NCBI RefSeq assembly: GCF_023612255.1
Contig: NZ_CP063231.1
Coordinates: forward strand, 4,210,501 to 4,274,500
DNA length: 64,000 nucleotides
Direction of reading: 5' to 3'
Origin: Luteibacter flocculans
Lineage (GTDB): Bacteria > Pseudomonadota > Gammaproteobacteria > Xanthomonadales > Rhodanobacteraceae
Shown here: positions 1 through 8,586 of the stretch, piece after piece
Numbering within the stretch: the first letter of the stretch is position 1
How the letters are laid out: every line of letters starts with the position of its first letter
Translations under genes and position numbers: made by a program
The notes under the pieces: generated by a model
Databases searched by the model: none
Seen by the model: the letters and a program-made list of their open reading frames with translations, nothing else
Told to the model about the DNA's origin: nothing

Positions 1-654
1 CAGGGGAGGCTGCGCATCGGCATTCTGCAAAGCCTGGCGCCTTATATACGCCTGCCGGAACTCCTGGAGAGCATGCGTTCGCGCTATCCGGGTATCGAGT
101 TCACCGTGCGCTCCCTGACCAGCAAGCAGGGCCCGGCGCTGGTCGCTTCCGGCGACATCGATCTGAGTTTTCACCCCGTCTATCCCGACGAGAAAACGCG
201 AGGCGTCGAGGTGACACCGTTCATCGAGGACGCGCTGGTCGTCGTGTGTGCCAAGTCGCATGCGCTTGCCGGACGAAGAGATCTACGCGTCGATCGGTTG
301 TCTGAGCAGCGCCTTGTCCATCTGTCTCCCGAGCGGACCTTACGCAAGGTCACCGATCGGATACTGGACGAGCATGGGCTGGTGAACGAGGTCGTCTACG
401 AGGTCAACGACGTGGAGACCATGCTTCAGTTCGTTTCGAGCGGTCTGGGAGTGGCCGTGGTGCCTTCGAAGCTGGCGTCCTATTCGACGCATCGGAATGC
501 CCTTAGATCGTTGCGCCTCGTCGCGCCGGGGACGACGCTTCCCAAGTGGCGCGTCGTGATCCTGACCCGCGAAACATCCCCAGGCAGTGAGACCGGATTG
601 CGGATGGCAAAGGATATCTTCCTCGCGGAAGTCCCCAAGTTCTTGCGCAAGTAG
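1..654 (+). CDS. LysR-family transcriptional regulator, 3' part only
   Basis: The reading frame is open from the first base of the window, so the N-terminal winged-helix domain lies outside. What remains (about 217 residues) is the periplasmic-binding-protein-like effector domain of a LysR regulator. It starts near the first beta strand (RIGILQSLAPY) and includes the family-typical GLGVAVVPSKLA segment about 70 residues before the stop. The effector cannot be predicted. The next gene on the same strand starts about 200 bp downstream, so a regulatory link to that phosphoesterase is possible but unproven. The gene is truncated by the window edge, not by a mutation. Confidence 0.9.
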   Translation, partial: QGRLRIGILQSLAPYIRLPELLESMRSRYPGIEFTVRSLTSKQGPALVASGDIDLSFHPVYPDEKTRGVEVTPFIEDALVVVCAKSHALAGRRDLRVDRLSEQRLVHLSPERTLRKVTDRILDEHGLVNEVVYEVNDVETMLQFVSSGLGVAVVPSKLASYSTHRNALRSLRLVAPGTTLPKWRVVILTRETSPGSETGLRMAKDIFLAEVPKFLRK

Positions 655-861
655 GTGTACTGCGCTGGCGGTGGGATGGCGTGCGACGTGTATCGGCATT
701 TCGCAGATCAGCCCACTTCGTTTACCCTGCGCAGTCTCAACAAGCGCGTAAACCGTGTCGTGGCTATGAAAGCGTTCGACGAGCATGGCGGCTCGCCCTT
801 GTCCTCGGTCGTGGAAATCGTCCCCTAGCCCGCGACCCTCGCTTTTCCTCGGATCGGTGGC

Positions 862-2544
862 ATGACGAACAAGCACGACGACGACACCTTCGATGCCGGC
901 AGGCGACGCCTGCTCGGCGGCATGGCAACCACCGGTGCGGTACTGGCACTGGGCGGCCTTTCCGAAGGCGCAACGGGCACGGAACATCCACCCCTACCCG
1001 CGCCCAAGGGCGAAGCGCTGGATGCACTTCTCGAAAAGCATATCCAGCACGTCGTTGTGGTGTATGCCGAGAACCGCAGCTTCAACAACCTGTTCGGCGA
1101 ATTCCCTGGCCTGCAGCAGCCATTGAGCGCGGTACCCGTGGAACGCTTGATCCAGCGCGATCGCGACGGCACGCCGTTCAAGACGCTGCCGCCGATCTGG
1201 GGAGGCATGGTGCCTCACGAGCAAGTGGTGGATCACAAAACCTACAAGATCGGCGAGAAGGACATCGTGGGTCTTCCGAATGCACCATGGGCGTTGCATA
1301 CGGGCGACGGCACGCCGCTGCCCCACGGTGTCGTTACACGCGATCTCGTCCATGCGTTCTACAACAACCAGCTGCAGATCAACGGCGGCAAGAACGACGG
1401 CTTCGTCGCCTGGGGCGACAATGGCGCGCTTACCATGGGCTACTACGCCAGCGCGCCGGTGCACCTGCGCCTATGGCGCCTCGCCGAACAGTTTACGCTT
1501 TGCGACAACTTCTTCATGGGCGCCTTTGGCGGCTCCTTTCTCAATCACCAGTACCTCGTGGCGGCGCAACCGCCTTTCTATCCGAATGCAGACAAGAGCC
1601 CCGCGCAGTTCAATATCGCGGTGACCGAGAGCGGCGAACCCACGGACCATCGCCTGAAGATGGCGGACGAGTCCCCGAAGAGTGCGATGGACGGCAAGCC
1701 GAAGTTCGCGCACCACAACACGCTCACGCCGGATTTCTGGGCAGTCAACACGATCGGGCCGCCCTACTCGCCCGGCTTCAATGTCGACAGGAAGAACCCG
1801 CTGCTGGCCGATGCGAGCAGCCCGAACACCCTGCCGCCGCAGGCGCACAAGCACATCGGCGATATGCTTTCCGCAAAGCAGGTCGATTGGGCATGGTACG
1901 GCGGCGGTTTCCAGGCTGCGCTCGATGGCAAGGGTGATGGCGACGACGGCAGCTTCCCGCAGACGCCCAACTTCCAGCCACACCATCAGCCGCTCAACTA
2001 TTTCGTTTCGCTGGCGCCCGGTAGCGAAGCACGCAAGCGTCATCTGCGCGACGGCGGCGTGGGTGAGACCGCGGCGACCAATCATTTCCTCGCCGACGTC
2101 GCGGCCGGGAAGCTGCCGCCGGTCACGTTCTATAAGCCGCAGGGCGATCTCAACATGCATGCCGGCTACTCCGACGTGGAGGCGGGCGATCGCCACATCG
2201 CGAACGTGGTGCATGCGCTGCGCACGAGCCCGCTGTGGAAGCACATGCTGGTGATCGTCACTTTCGATGAGAACGGTGGCTGGTGGGATCACGTGGCACC
2301 GCCGAAGGGCGATCGCTGGGGTCCGGGCACGCGCATCCCCGCGCTGGTGATCTCACCGTTTGCGAAGAAGGGTCACGTGGAGCACACGATCTACGACACG
2401 GGCTCCATCGCGCGCTTCATAACGCGACGATTCAAGCTGGAAAAACTGCCGGGTCTGAAAGTCCGCGAGGACGCCATGGTGGCGGCGGGCGGACCGGCGC
2501 CCGGCGATCTGACTGAAACGCTCGACTTCTCGGGCAGGGCCTGA
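862..2544 (+). CDS. Tat-exported phosphoesterase of the PLC/AcpA family
   Basis: A 560-residue protein of the phosphoesterase family (PF04185) that covers phospholipase C and AcpA-type acid phosphatases. Residues 14-16 are RRR followed by a hydrophobic stretch, a Tat-type signal. The metal/nucleophile region ENRSFNNLFG lies at residues 70-79, in the place of the AcpA metal-binding Glu-Asn. Further family blocks are NMHAGYSDVEAGDRH and TFDENGGWWDHVAPP toward the C-terminus. It probably hydrolyses phosphomonoesters or phospholipids in the periplasm or outside the cell; the substrate cannot be read from the sequence. A distant paralogue with a Sec signal lies at 60657-62693. The 207 bp upstream (655-861) show no gene. 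Confidence 0.88.
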   Translation: MTNKHDDDTFDAGRRRLLGGMATTGAVLALGGLSEGATGTEHPPLPAPKGEALDALLEKHIQHVVVVYAENRSFNNLFGEFPGLQQPLSAVPVERLIQRDRDGTPFKTLPPIWGGMVPHEQVVDHKTYKIGEKDIVGLPNAPWALHTGDGTPLPHGVVTRDLVHAFYNNQLQINGGKNDGFVAWGDNGALTMGYYASAPVHLRLWRLAEQFTLCDNFFMGAFGGSFLNHQYLVAAQPPFYPNADKSPAQFNIAVTESGEPTDHRLKMADESPKSAMDGKPKFAHHNTLTPDFWAVNTIGPPYSPGFNVDRKNPLLADASSPNTLPPQAHKHIGDMLSAKQVDWAWYGGGFQAALDGKGDGDDGSFPQTPNFQPHHQPLNYFVSLAPGSEARKRHLRDGGVGETAATNHFLADVAAGKLPPVTFYKPQGDLNMHAGYSDVEAGDRHIANVVHALRTSPLWKHMLVIVTFDENGGWWDHVAPPKGDRWGPGTRIPALVISPFAKKGHVEHTIYDTGSIARFITRRFKLEKLPGLKVREDAMVAAGGPAPGDLTETLDFSGRA

Positions 2545-2557
2545 CGCTGCTGCTACA

Positions 2558-3232
2558 CCGGCACCCTGCCCGCTGCCGCGGGATCGCCAGCAGGCTGGCT
2601 CCCACCCTGGACAGGCATCCCAACCGAGATCATGGCTCCGCCAGACGGATGGCTGCCGACGACGGTGGCCCGCTGCGTCCGGCACCCTGCCCGCTGCCGC
2701 GGGATCGCCAGCAGGCTGGCTCCCACCCTGGACAGGCATCCCAACCGAGATCATGGCTCCGCCAGACGGATGGCTGCCGACGACGGTGACCCGCTGTATC
2801 CGGCACCCTGCCCGCTGCCGCGGGATCGCCAGCAGGCTGGCTCCCATCCTGGACAGGCGTCCCAACCGAGATCATGGCTCCGCCTGGGCGGATGACTGCC
2901 GACGACGGTGACCCGCTGCGTCCGGCACCCTGCCCGCTGCCGCGGGATCGCCAGCAGGCTGGCTCCCACCCTGGGACAGGCATCCCAACCGAGATCATGG
3001 CTCCGCCTGACGGATGGCTGCCGACGACGGTGGCCCGCTGCATCCGGCACCCTGCCCGCTGCCGCGGGATCGCCAGCAGGCTGGCTCCCACCCTGGACAG
3101 GCATCCCAACCGAGATCATGGCTCCGCCTCGTCGGATGACTGCCGACGACGGTGGCCCGCTACACCGGCATCCGCCTGCCGCGGAGCCGGCCAGCCTCCC
3201 ATGCCGCGGTGGGAGCCAGCCTGCTGGCGATA
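2558..3232. repeat. Array of five ~121-bp tandem repeats with REP palindrome
   Basis: Five near-identical units start at 2558, 2679, 2800, 2922 and 3044 (periods 121, 121, 122, 122), followed by a diverged partial sixth from 3165. Each unit carries the palindrome GCCAGCAGGCTGGC (first copy 2586-2599) next to a CCGCGGG block. The array ends with an inverted copy of the REP core, GGGAGCCAGCCTGCTGGCGAT, at 3211-3231. The array fills the space between the convergent phosphoesterase and MFS genes. Short open frames across it repeat the same peptide with each unit and are not credible genes. It is probably a REP/BIME-type element; the transposase (RAYT) that would mobilise it is not in this window. 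Confidence 0.9.
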
Positions 3233-3242
3233 GAGGCTTGCC

Positions 3243-4793
3243 TCAGTGCGCTGGCGTGCCGCCCGAGGCGAAGGGCGGCTTTGCGAACCACACGGCCACC
3301 ATTGCCAGGCCGAACATCAAACCGAAGATCCAGAAGACGTCGTTCACGGCGAGCGTCGCGGCCTGCAGGTCCACGATGCGATTGAGCGCCGCGTTCAAGG
3401 TCGGTCCCTGCACGCCGAACGACTGGAAGCGCTCCACATATTCGCTCGTCGCGCGGCTGCCTTGGCTCACATTCTCCGCCAGCACGGCGTGGTGGTAGGT
3501 GGTGCGATGCGAATACAGCGTCGTACTGACCGCCGTTGCGATACTTCCCGCCAGTGTGCGGAAGAAGTTCGACAAACCCGACGCACTCGCGACCTGGTCG
3601 TCGGGCAGCCCGGACAAGATGATCTGGTTCACCGGAACGAAGAACAGCGCAACGCCCGCGCCCATGCATAACCGCGGCAGAGCGAGTTCACCGTAGGGCG
3701 CCAGCGTGCTCAAGGTCGACATGTAGAACGACGCGCCTGCAAAGATGGCGAAGCCGATCGTGTTCAACAGACGCAGGTCGAACTTGCTCTGGAATGCACC
3801 GACGAGCGGCGACAGCACAATGGCGAGCAAGCCGATCGGCGCGACGACAAAGCCCGCCCAGGTCGCGGTATAGCCGAGCACTTCCTGCACCCACATCGGC
3901 ATCACCACCGTGCCGCCGAAGAATGCAAACATGCCCAGCGACAGGCAGAGCACACCGATGAAAAAGTTGCGCCGACCCAACAGTCGCAATTCCACCACCG
4001 GGTTCTTGTGCATCAGCTCCCAGGCTATCAGGAAGGTGAGGCAGACCACCGCGACGATCGCCAGCACCACGATGGTGTTGGATGTGAACCAATCCTTGTC
4101 GTTGCCGTTGTCGAGCATGAACTGCAGGCATCCTACGCCGATGGCGAGTAGCCCCAGGCCCACCGCGTCGATCGGCATCTTTGCCGTCTTCGATTCACGG
4201 TCACGCAGCAAGACATACGTGATGATCAGTGCGAAGGCGCCGACGGGAATGTTGATGAAGAAGATCCACGACCAGTGATAGTTGTCGGTAATCCAGCCGC
4301 CGAGGATGGGACCGAACACGGGCGCCACCACAACGGTCATCGCCCATAGCGCGAGCGCAATGGGTCGCTTCGCTACGGGGTAGTTATTGAGCAGCAGGGT
4401 CTGCGACAGCGGCACCATCGGACCGGACACCGCACCTTGGCAGAGGCGGAAGACGATGAGCATCGTCATGCTCTGCGACAGTCCGCACAGCGCCGAAAAG
4501 ATCACGAACAACATCACCGAGACGGAGAACGTGCGCACCTCGCCGAAGCGTCGCGCGATCCATCCCGTCAGTGGCTGCATCACGGCGCTCGCCATGGAAT
4601 AGGCACTGATCGCCATGGTGCCTTCGTTGCTGCTCACGCCGAGGTTGCCGGCGATGGTACGCACCGAAACGTTGACGATGGAGATGTCCAGCACCTCCAT
4701 GAAGGTGGCCAGCGCTACACCGGCGGTAAGCAGCGCCAGCGCACCACCTTTCAGCGGCGGCTTGCCCTGCGCCGGCGCGTTTCCCTCCGCCAT
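3243..4793 (-). CDS. emrB: DHA2-family MFS drug exporter (EmrB/QacA type)
   Basis: A 516-residue inner-membrane transporter with about 14 hydrophobic segments, the topology of the DHA2 (14-TM) drug:H+ antiporters. The first helix carries the family signature DVLDISIVNVSV (catalytic-type acidic residue in TM1). Motif A follows as GWIARRFGEVRTF. It is the last gene of a three-gene leftward operon (outer-membrane factor, HlyD adaptor, permease), starting 3 bp after the adaptor stop codon. The set forms a complete tripartite EmrAB-TolC-like pump for hydrophobic toxicants. The exported substrate is not predictable. The gene ends right beside the 121-bp repeat array. Confidence 0.92.
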   Translation of the reverse strand: MAEGNAPAQGKPPLKGGALALLTAGVALATFMEVLDISIVNVSVRTIAGNLGVSSNEGTMAISAYSMASAVMQPLTGWIARRFGEVRTFSVSVMLFVIFSALCGLSQSMTMLIVFRLCQGAVSGPMVPLSQTLLLNNYPVAKRPIALALWAMTVVVAPVFGPILGGWITDNYHWSWIFFINIPVGAFALIITYVLLRDRESKTAKMPIDAVGLGLLAIGVGCLQFMLDNGNDKDWFTSNTIVVLAIVAVVCLTFLIAWELMHKNPVVELRLLGRRNFFIGVLCLSLGMFAFFGGTVVMPMWVQEVLGYTATWAGFVVAPIGLLAIVLSPLVGAFQSKFDLRLLNTIGFAIFAGASFYMSTLSTLAPYGELALPRLCMGAGVALFFVPVNQIILSGLPDDQVASASGLSNFFRTLAGSIATAVSTTLYSHRTTYHHAVLAENVSQGSRATSEYVERFQSFGVQGPTLNAALNRIVDLQAATLAVNDVFWIFGLMFGLAMVAVWFAKPPFASGGTPAH

Positions 4794-4796
4794 CGC

Positions 4797-6125
4797 TCAG
4801 CCGCCGCGACGTGAAGCGAGCGGCGGGGGCGTTACGTCCACCGTGTTGGCCCGGATGATCTCTTCCGCGCGCGCGTCGGCGCGATCCATCTCCTGCTCGT
4901 AGACGTTCGTGGTAGCGAGCGGCTTGTTGCGGGGCGTCTCGGCGAGCACGCGTCCATCGCGGTCATGGGTATCGACGTTCACGTCAGTCGAAAGGCCGAC
5001 GCGCAGGGGATGCTTGCGCAGCTCTTCCGGGTCGAGCGCGATGCGCACCGGCAACCGTTGCACGACCTTGATCCAGTTGCCGGTGGCGTTCTCGGCTGGC
5101 AACAGCGAGAACGCGCTGCCGGTACCGGCGTTCAAGCCGACGACCTTGCCGTGGTACTCCACATCCGAATACATGTCGGTGGTGATCTTCACCGGCTGGC
5201 CGATGCGGATGTGCTCCAACTGGGTTTCCTTGAAGTTCGCATCCACCCAGAGGTCGGACAGCGGCACCACCGTCAGCAGGTCCTGTCCCGGCTGGATCCG
5301 CTGACCGACCTGCACCTGCCGGCGCGCTGCATACCCTTCGATCGGCGAGACGATGGCGTTGCGGCCGTTGTTCACCCAAGCGTTGCGGAACTGCGCGCGC
5401 GCCTGGATCACAGCGGGGAAGTCGGCCACGCTGGTGCCATCCACTTGGGCGTGGGCTGCCGCGGCCTCGCGCTCAGCCGCCTGCAAGCCGGCAAGCGCCT
5501 GCTGCATTTGGCGTCGACCGGTATCCACCTCTTCCGCAGAGACGGCGCGTCGTTCCAGCAAGGGGTGGCGACGGTTGTACTCGTCCCGTGCCTGCTCATA
5601 CTGCGCACGGCGCTGGGGTATGGCGGCGTCCGCCTGGCTCGCCTGCTGCATGCGTGCCTGCGCCTCGCGCACCGCCTGCGCCAACTGACCTTCGGCATTC
5701 ATCAGCGCCACGCGCGCATCCACCGGATCGAGCCGGATGAGCACCTGGCCCTGATGCACACGTTCGGTTTCCTCCACCGCCACTTCCACGACGGTGCCGG
5801 CGACGCGCGACGAGATCGTCACCATGTCGCCCTTCACATAGGCGTCGTCGGTGGTCTCGCGCTGGGAGAACACGAAAATGTACAGCAACAGCCAGACCAA
5901 GCCGGCCAGCACAAAGACGGCACCGATGATGGAGAGGACGATGATCTTTCGGCGCTTCGCCTTGGGATCGTCTTTCTTTTTCTTGTCGTCCTTGTCTTCT
6001 TGATCGCTCTTTCCGTCCTGGTCGTGCTTGCTGCTGTCGGCGTCCTTCCGCTTCGTCCCGTCGCCGTGCTCGTCGGCGCGCTGCGATCGTTCCTTCGTTT
6101 CGTCCTGTTCGTTGTCGGCGGTCAT
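4797..6125 (-). CDS. emrA: HlyD-family periplasmic adaptor (EmrA type) with charged N-terminal tail
   Basis: A 442-residue membrane-fusion protein linking the EmrB-like permease to the outer-membrane factor. One transmembrane segment lies at about residues 64-88 (IIVLSIIGAVFVLAGLVWLL), followed by the first lipoyl half (YVKGDMVTISSRVAGTVVEV), an alpha-helical hairpin rich in A/Q/R, and the second lipoyl half with the beta-barrel. The cytoplasmic N-terminus is unusual: about 60 residues almost wholly of D, E, K, R, Q and S, much longer than the short tail normal for EmrA. It overlaps the upstream outer-membrane factor gene by 4 bp, so translation is probably coupled. Confidence 0.9.
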   Translation of the reverse strand: MTADNEQDETKERSQRADEHGDGTKRKDADSSKHDQDGKSDQEDKDDKKKKDDPKAKRRKIIVLSIIGAVFVLAGLVWLLLYIFVFSQRETTDDAYVKGDMVTISSRVAGTVVEVAVEETERVHQGQVLIRLDPVDARVALMNAEGQLAQAVREAQARMQQASQADAAIPQRRAQYEQARDEYNRRHPLLERRAVSAEEVDTGRRQMQQALAGLQAAEREAAAAHAQVDGTSVADFPAVIQARAQFRNAWVNNGRNAIVSPIEGYAARRQVQVGQRIQPGQDLLTVVPLSDLWVDANFKETQLEHIRIGQPVKITTDMYSDVEYHGKVVGLNAGTGSAFSLLPAENATGNWIKVVQRLPVRIALDPEELRKHPLRVGLSTDVNVDTHDRDGRVLAETPRNKPLATTNVYEQEMDRADARAEEIIRANTVDVTPPPLASRRGG

Positions 6126-7639
6126 CGGGTGGCATCCTCGCCGGCCTTGGCGGCCGGTAGATCGGGCAGGTCGTCGGCGTGGTAACCGCCGCCGAGCGCA
6201 TGGATGAGGGAAAGGTTCGCGGAAAGCATCTGGCTGGCGAGTTGCAGCCGCGCGTCGCGTTGCTGGTCGAGCTGCATGTCGGCATCGAGCCAGGTGCGGT
6301 CGTCGATGAGGCCCTTGGAGCGGCGATCGGCGGCCTTGGCCTTCTGGGCCGCCGTGGCGTCGTATTGGCGATCCACCTGCACACGTTGATCGTCGAGCAT
6401 CTGCAAGGTGGCGACGCCTTGCGCGATCTCGCCCGCCGCCTGTACGACCGCCGCGTCGTATTGCGCTACCGTCGAATCGAGCTGGGCTTGAGCGCCCTCG
6501 TACTGCGCACGCAGACGCCCGCCGCTGAAGATGGGCAACTGCACGGATGCACCGACATTGCCGAGCGTGAGGTCGGTGCGCGTACCCGAGCCGAGGTCCG
6601 GATACGTGCGCAGGAACGCGCCAAGCGCCGTGAGGCTCACGTCGGGGTAATACGCCTTGCGTGCCTGGTCGATGTTCTTCGCCGAGGCTTCGATCTGCCA
6701 GCGCGCCGCGGCAATGTCCGGGCGCCTTGCCAACAATCCCAGGCGAGCGTCGGACGGCAGGTGGGTGTCCGCCGCGGGCAGCGGCGATGGTTTCAATGTG
6801 CCGAGGTCGTCAGGCGACACGCCCGCCAGTGCCGCGAGCTGGGCCAGGTCGAGACGCGCCGCACCATCGAGTTGCGCCACCGAACGGCGGAGTTGCGCCA
6901 GCCGCGCGTCCGCTTGATCGAGCGCCGTCGGATCGTCCAGACCACTGTGCACGCGCAGCGCCACCAGCTCGCGGTATTCTTCGGCGTTACGCGCGGCGTG
7001 GCGTGCCACATCGAGGCGGGCCTGCTGCGCCTGCCAGTCGAAATAGGTATTGACGACGTTGTATTGCAGCGAGGCGGCGGCAGACGCCCGTTCGGCTTCG
7101 GCGGCACGCGCCTGGCCGACTGCGGCGGCGACGGCGTCCTTCTGCTTGCCCCACAAGTCCAGATCCCACGTCGCCAGGGCGCCGGCAACGCCGCTGTTGC
7201 TCCAGCTGTTCCCAGGATTCAACTGAAAACCCTGCGCATTACCGGGCGCACCGGGCACTTCGCCGCGCACGTCCACATCGCTGTAACCGTGCCCGCCGTT
7301 GACGAGGCCACGCACTTGCGGGTTCAACTCCGCTTTCGCGGTGTCCACGGCGCGCAAGGCCGCGCGATAGCGTGCCTCTGCCTGTTCCATGTTCGGCGAA
7401 CCGCGCATGGCGCGCGCCACGATGCCGTCGAGCTGCTCGTCGTGGAAGCGGCGCCACCACTCGGGTGCCGGCCAGCCGGCCTTGCCCGTCGGCAGGCCGG
7501 CAAGCGGTACCTCGTCGCGCGGCACGAAGGCCGGTGGACGTACCGGGGGTGCGCAGCCGAACAGCACGAGCAGCGCCGCGACAACAGCGACACGCGGGCC
7601 ACGAAAGTGTCGGCCCGGCGGGTGGGGAAGGAACGCCAT
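6122..7639 (-). CDS. Outer-membrane efflux lipoprotein (NodT/OprM family)
   Basis: A 505-residue outer-membrane factor, first gene of the leftward pump operon. The N-terminus has a signal peptide ending in a lipobox-like LFGC, so the protein is probably lipidated. Two homologous halves of the TolC fold are visible, with typical segments such as ATWDLDLWGKQKD and the second-half strand ASVQLPIFSGGRL. It should form the outer-membrane exit duct for the EmrAB-like pump encoded immediately downstream, whose adaptor overlaps its stop codon by 4 bp. The operon promoter should lie in the 149 bp shared with divergent uppP (7640-7788). Confidence 0.9.
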   Translation of the reverse strand: MAFLPHPPGRHFRGPRVAVVAALLVLFGCAPPVRPPAFVPRDEVPLAGLPTGKAGWPAPEWWRRFHDEQLDGIVARAMRGSPNMEQAEARYRAALRAVDTAKAELNPQVRGLVNGGHGYSDVDVRGEVPGAPGNAQGFQLNPGNSWSNSGVAGALATWDLDLWGKQKDAVAAAVGQARAAEAERASAAASLQYNVVNTYFDWQAQQARLDVARHAARNAEEYRELVALRVHSGLDDPTALDQADARLAQLRRSVAQLDGAARLDLAQLAALAGVSPDDLGTLKPSPLPAADTHLPSDARLGLLARRPDIAAARWQIEASAKNIDQARKAYYPDVSLTALGAFLRTYPDLGSGTRTDLTLGNVGASVQLPIFSGGRLRAQYEGAQAQLDSTVAQYDAAVVQAAGEIAQGVATLQMLDDQRVQVDRQYDATAAQKAKAADRRSKGLIDDRTWLDADMQLDQQRDARLQLASQMLSANLSLIHALGGGYHADDLPDLPAAKAGEDATR

Positions 7640-7788
7640 GGCAAGTCCGTAAGGAAAGTTCTTGCGATCGGACGGCTACACGGTGCCGCCCGCGATTGCG
7701 TCGGCGAACATATCAGCGCCCTGCGTGGGCGGGATGTGATGGTGCATGGCAAGCTATGCCGTCGTCCCTCCATGGAAGTCCCCACCCC

Positions 7789-8583
7789 GTGAACGATCTG
7801 CTCAGCGCCATTCTTCTCGGCATTGTCGAGGGAATCACCGAGTTCCTGCCCGTCTCCAGTACCGGCCATCTCCTTATTGCCGAACGCTGGCTAGGGGCGC
7901 GGTCCGACCTCTTCAACGTGGCGATCCAGGCCGGTGCGATTCTTGCCGTCACCTTCATCTACTGGCGCACGCTGTGGAGCCTCGTGATCAACTGGCGCCG
8001 GCCGGAGACGCGCGACTACGTGGCGAAGCTGTTCGTAGCCTTCCTCATCACCGCGGCACTCGGCCTCGTCGTGACCAAGATGGGCTTCAAGCTGCCTGAA
8101 ACGGTGACGCCGATCGCCTGGGCGCTGATTGCCGGCGGCATCTGGATGATCCTGGCAGAGAAGGTGGCGGAGAAGCGTCCGGAACGCGCAGCCATCACCT
8201 GGAGGGTCGCGATCCTGGTCGGTCTGGCGCAGATCGTGGCCGGTGTGTTTCCGGGCACGTCTCGCTCGGCGGCCACCATCTTCATTGCGATGCTCGCCGG
8301 CACCAACAATCGCGCCGCCGCGACCGAGTTCGCCTTCCTCGTCGGTATTCCCACGATGTACGCCGCCACGGGCTACGAATTGCTCAAGACCTTCCAGCAT
8401 GGCGGCGCCGCGGGCGAGGACTGGACCGGTCTCGGCGTGGCTTTTGCGGTATCCACCGTTGTGGCCTTCGCCGCCGTGAAGTGGCTGCTGGGTTACATCC
8501 GCTCGCACCGGTTCACCGCGTTCGCCATCTACCGGATCGTGCTCGGTATCGCCCTCCTCCTGCTCCTGCCGGCGGGCGGCTAA
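7789..8583 (+). CDS. uppP: Undecaprenyl-diphosphatase UppP/BacA
   Basis: An integral membrane phosphatase that recycles undecaprenyl pyrophosphate to the monophosphate carrier used for peptidoglycan and O-antigen synthesis; extra dosage gives bacitracin resistance in other bacteria. The GTG at 7789 gives 264 residues, the normal family length, and places the conserved EGITEFLPVSSTGHLL near the N-terminus. The second signature FPGTSRSAATIF is in the middle. Longer in-frame starts would add unrelated sequence. The next gene begins 3 bp after the stop, which suggests co-transcription with the membrane regulator. Confidence 0.95.
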   Translation: MNDLLSAILLGIVEGITEFLPVSSTGHLLIAERWLGARSDLFNVAIQAGAILAVTFIYWRTLWSLVINWRRPETRDYVAKLFVAFLITAALGLVVTKMGFKLPETVTPIAWALIAGGIWMILAEKVAEKRPERAAITWRVAILVGLAQIVAGVFPGTSRSAATIFIAMLAGTNNRAAATEFAFLVGIPTMYAATGYELLKTFQHGGAAGEDWTGLGVAFAVSTVVAFAAVKWLLGYIRSHRFTAFAIYRIVLGIALLLLLPAGG

Positions 8584-8586
8584 CGC

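Noticed and set aside
655-861. A small gene between the LysR fragment and the phosphoesterase
   Set aside because: Frames crossing it continue as shadows inside the neighbouring genes and no start with a ribosome-binding site was found.
2558-3232. CRISPR array
   Set aside because: The units are near-identical over the full 121 bp, with no unique spacers between short repeats and no cas genes nearby.
2353-3498. Several 80-200-codon frames through the repeat array
   Set aside because: They repeat the same peptide with each 121-bp unit and have no ribosome-binding sites; they are products of the repeat, not genes.
6179-7792. A 537-codon plus-strand frame opposite the outer-membrane factor gene
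   Set aside because: No domain or signal, and the real minus-strand gene with lipobox and 4-bp overlap explains the region.
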